From: Streptomyces himastatinicus ATCC 53653
GTDB taxonomy: Bacteria; Actinomycetota; Actinomycetes; Streptomycetales; Streptomycetaceae
NCBI RefSeq assembly: GCF_000158915.1
Contig: NZ_GG657754.1
Coordinates: 5,521,489-5,560,303 of the forward strand
Length of the DNA: 38,815 nt
Direction of reading: 5' to 3'
Shown: one piece after another, positions 37,839 to 38,815 of the stretch
Layout of the letters: each line of letters begins with the position of its first letter
Position numbering within the stretch: position 1 is the stretch's first letter
Notes under the pieces: model-generated
What the model saw: the letters and a program-made list of their open reading frames with translations, nothing else
The model's database searches: none
What the model was told of the DNA's origin: nothing
Translations under genes and position numbers: made by a program

Positions 37839-38815
37839 GCGTCGAAACCCTGGATCTGCTGGACGCGGTGCGGCTGCGGCTGGCGGAGAGCGGTGCGGAT
37901 CCGAGTCCCTCCAGGTGGCGGCCGCGCTGCGCGAGGAGGGGCGGTTGCTGGGCGACACCGAAGTGCTCGGTGTGGTCAACGCCCTGCGCTCCGAACTGGT
38001 CGGCACCGGCCCCCTGGAGCCGCTGCTCGCCGCGCCCGAGGTCACGGACGTGCTGGTCACCGCCCCCGACGAGGTGTGGGTGGACCGCGGCGCGGGGCTG
38101 GAGCGGACGGCCGTCACCTTCGCCGACGCGGCCGCCGTGCGCAGGCTCGCCCAGCGGCTCGCCGCGGTGGCCGGGCGGCGGCTGGACGACGCCCGGCCCT
38201 GGGTGGACGCCCGGCTGCCGGACGGGACGCGGCTGCACGCGGTGCTCCCGCCGGTGGCCGTCGGATCCACGTGTCTGTCGCTGCGGGTGGTGCGTCCGCG
38301 GGCGTTCTCCCTCGCCGAGCTGGTGGCCGCCGGGACCGTGCCGCCCGGCGGTGCGGAGCTGCTGCGGGCCATGCTGGACGCCCGGCTCTCGTACCTGGTG
38401 AGCGGCGGCACCGGATCCGGCAAGACGACGTTGCTGAGCACCCTGCTGGGGCTGGTCGGCCGGGAGGAGCGCATCGTCCTCGCCGAGGACTCGGCGGAGC
38501 TGCGGCCCGACCATCCCCATGTGGTCCGGCTGGAGACCCGCCCCGCCAACCAGGAGGGCCGGGGCCAGGTCACCCTGCGGGACCTGGTGCGCCAGGCGCT
38601 GCGGATGCGGCCCGACCGGCTCGTGGTCGGTGAGGTGCGGGGCCCCGAGGTCACCGATCTCCTGGGCGCCCTGAACACGGGCCATGAGGGCGGCTGTGGC
38701 ACCGTCCACGCCAATACGGCGGGAGACGTACCGGCCCGGCTGGAGGCGCTCGGCTCGACCGCGGGTCTGGACCGGGCCGCGCTGCACAGCCAGTTGGCGG
38801 CAGCCCTGTCGGTCG
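37835..38815 (+). pseudogene. TadA/CpaF-type secretion ATPase, apparent frameshift, cut by window end
   Basis: ATG 37835 overlaps the ssd stop and encodes [27 protein letters not shown]. After 37915 the family sequence continues in the -1 frame ([20 protein letters not shown]) without a stop to the end of the window. The natural reading [11 protein letters not shown] needs one extra base near CCAGGTGG (37911-37918), so a single base appears missing. Downstream the ATPase is complete as far as seen: [13 protein letters not shown] (Walker A), [15 protein letters not shown] (Asp box-like), RLVVGEVRG (Walker B) and [12 protein letters not shown] (His box). CpaF-type ATPases power assembly of Tad/Flp pili or related export. 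The defect may be a true mutation, a sequencing error, or less likely a recoding site. Confidence 0.8.

Noticed and set aside
37911..37918. Programmed -1 frameshift in tadA
   Set aside because: No heptameric slippery sequence or clear downstream pseudoknot is visible; a one-base deletion or sequencing error is simpler.

Overview
The window is a high-GC actinobacterial chromosome segment, almost certainly Streptomyces. Third codon positions are nearly all G or C, GTG starts are frequent, and several gene products are close matches, from memory, to streptomycete proteins: the WhiB-like regulator WblA, the 224-residue Crp, and MetE behind a cobalamin riboswitch. The order acsA, nhaA, nth, crp, paired ArsA-type ATPases, wblA, class A PBP also matches what I remember of the S. 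coelicolor core chromosome. No phage, insertion sequence, CRISPR array or biosynthetic cluster is visible.

Layout. 1-6.2 kb: a DUF1992 protein, a small membrane protein, a KhtT/KhtU-like K+/H+ antiporter pair, a repeat-rich membrane protein with a GFGQ loop between two C-terminal membrane segments, and a CASTOR/POLLUX-type RCK channel protein, together a probable potassium-homeostasis neighbourhood. 6.3-9.7 kb: a MarR regulator divergent from a B12 riboswitch and metE. 9.9-12.2 kb: a second copy of the repeat-rich membrane protein, broken at its 5' end by a deletion of about 149 nt, an RDD membrane protein and tRNA-Pro(CGG). 12.2-16.8 kb: metallophosphoesterase, YqeY, a class A penicillin-binding protein and wblA. 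17.3-22.4 kb: two ArsA/Get3-like ATPases, then DUF4177, RidA, NUDIX and metallo-beta-lactamase-fold genes. 22.5-26.3 kb: crp divergent from nth, CoA-type NUDIX and a MarP-like protease. 26.8-33 kb, all on the minus strand: an epoxide-hydrolase-like enzyme, a holin-like membrane protein, nhaA, acsA and a carbonic anhydrase. 33-36.3 kb: a CooC/MinD-like ATPase, a degenerate Fic-like protein and a HAD phosphatase, with a rod-like structured RNA between the last two. 36.3-38.8 kb: a tiny leaderless ORF with terminators, then ssd and a tadA/cpaF-like gene that carries an apparent 1-nt frameshift and runs off the window.

Themes. pH and cation homeostasis recur (KhtTU-like, CASTOR/POLLUX-like, NhaA, carbonic anhydrase, MarP). 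Regulation of development and of global metabolism is also prominent (WblA, Crp, Ssd/Tad, 6S-like RNA). At least ten genes have a TANNNT-like -10 element six to eight bases before the start codon and no Shine-Dalgarno sequence, which is the signature of leaderless transcripts. The most interesting points are the structured RNA at 35.19-35.42 kb, the leaderless 21-codon ORF at 36.3 kb, the channel-like loop in the paired repeat proteins and the decay of one copy, the tadA frameshift, the operator-like inverted repeat at crp, and a DasR-like site before acsA.
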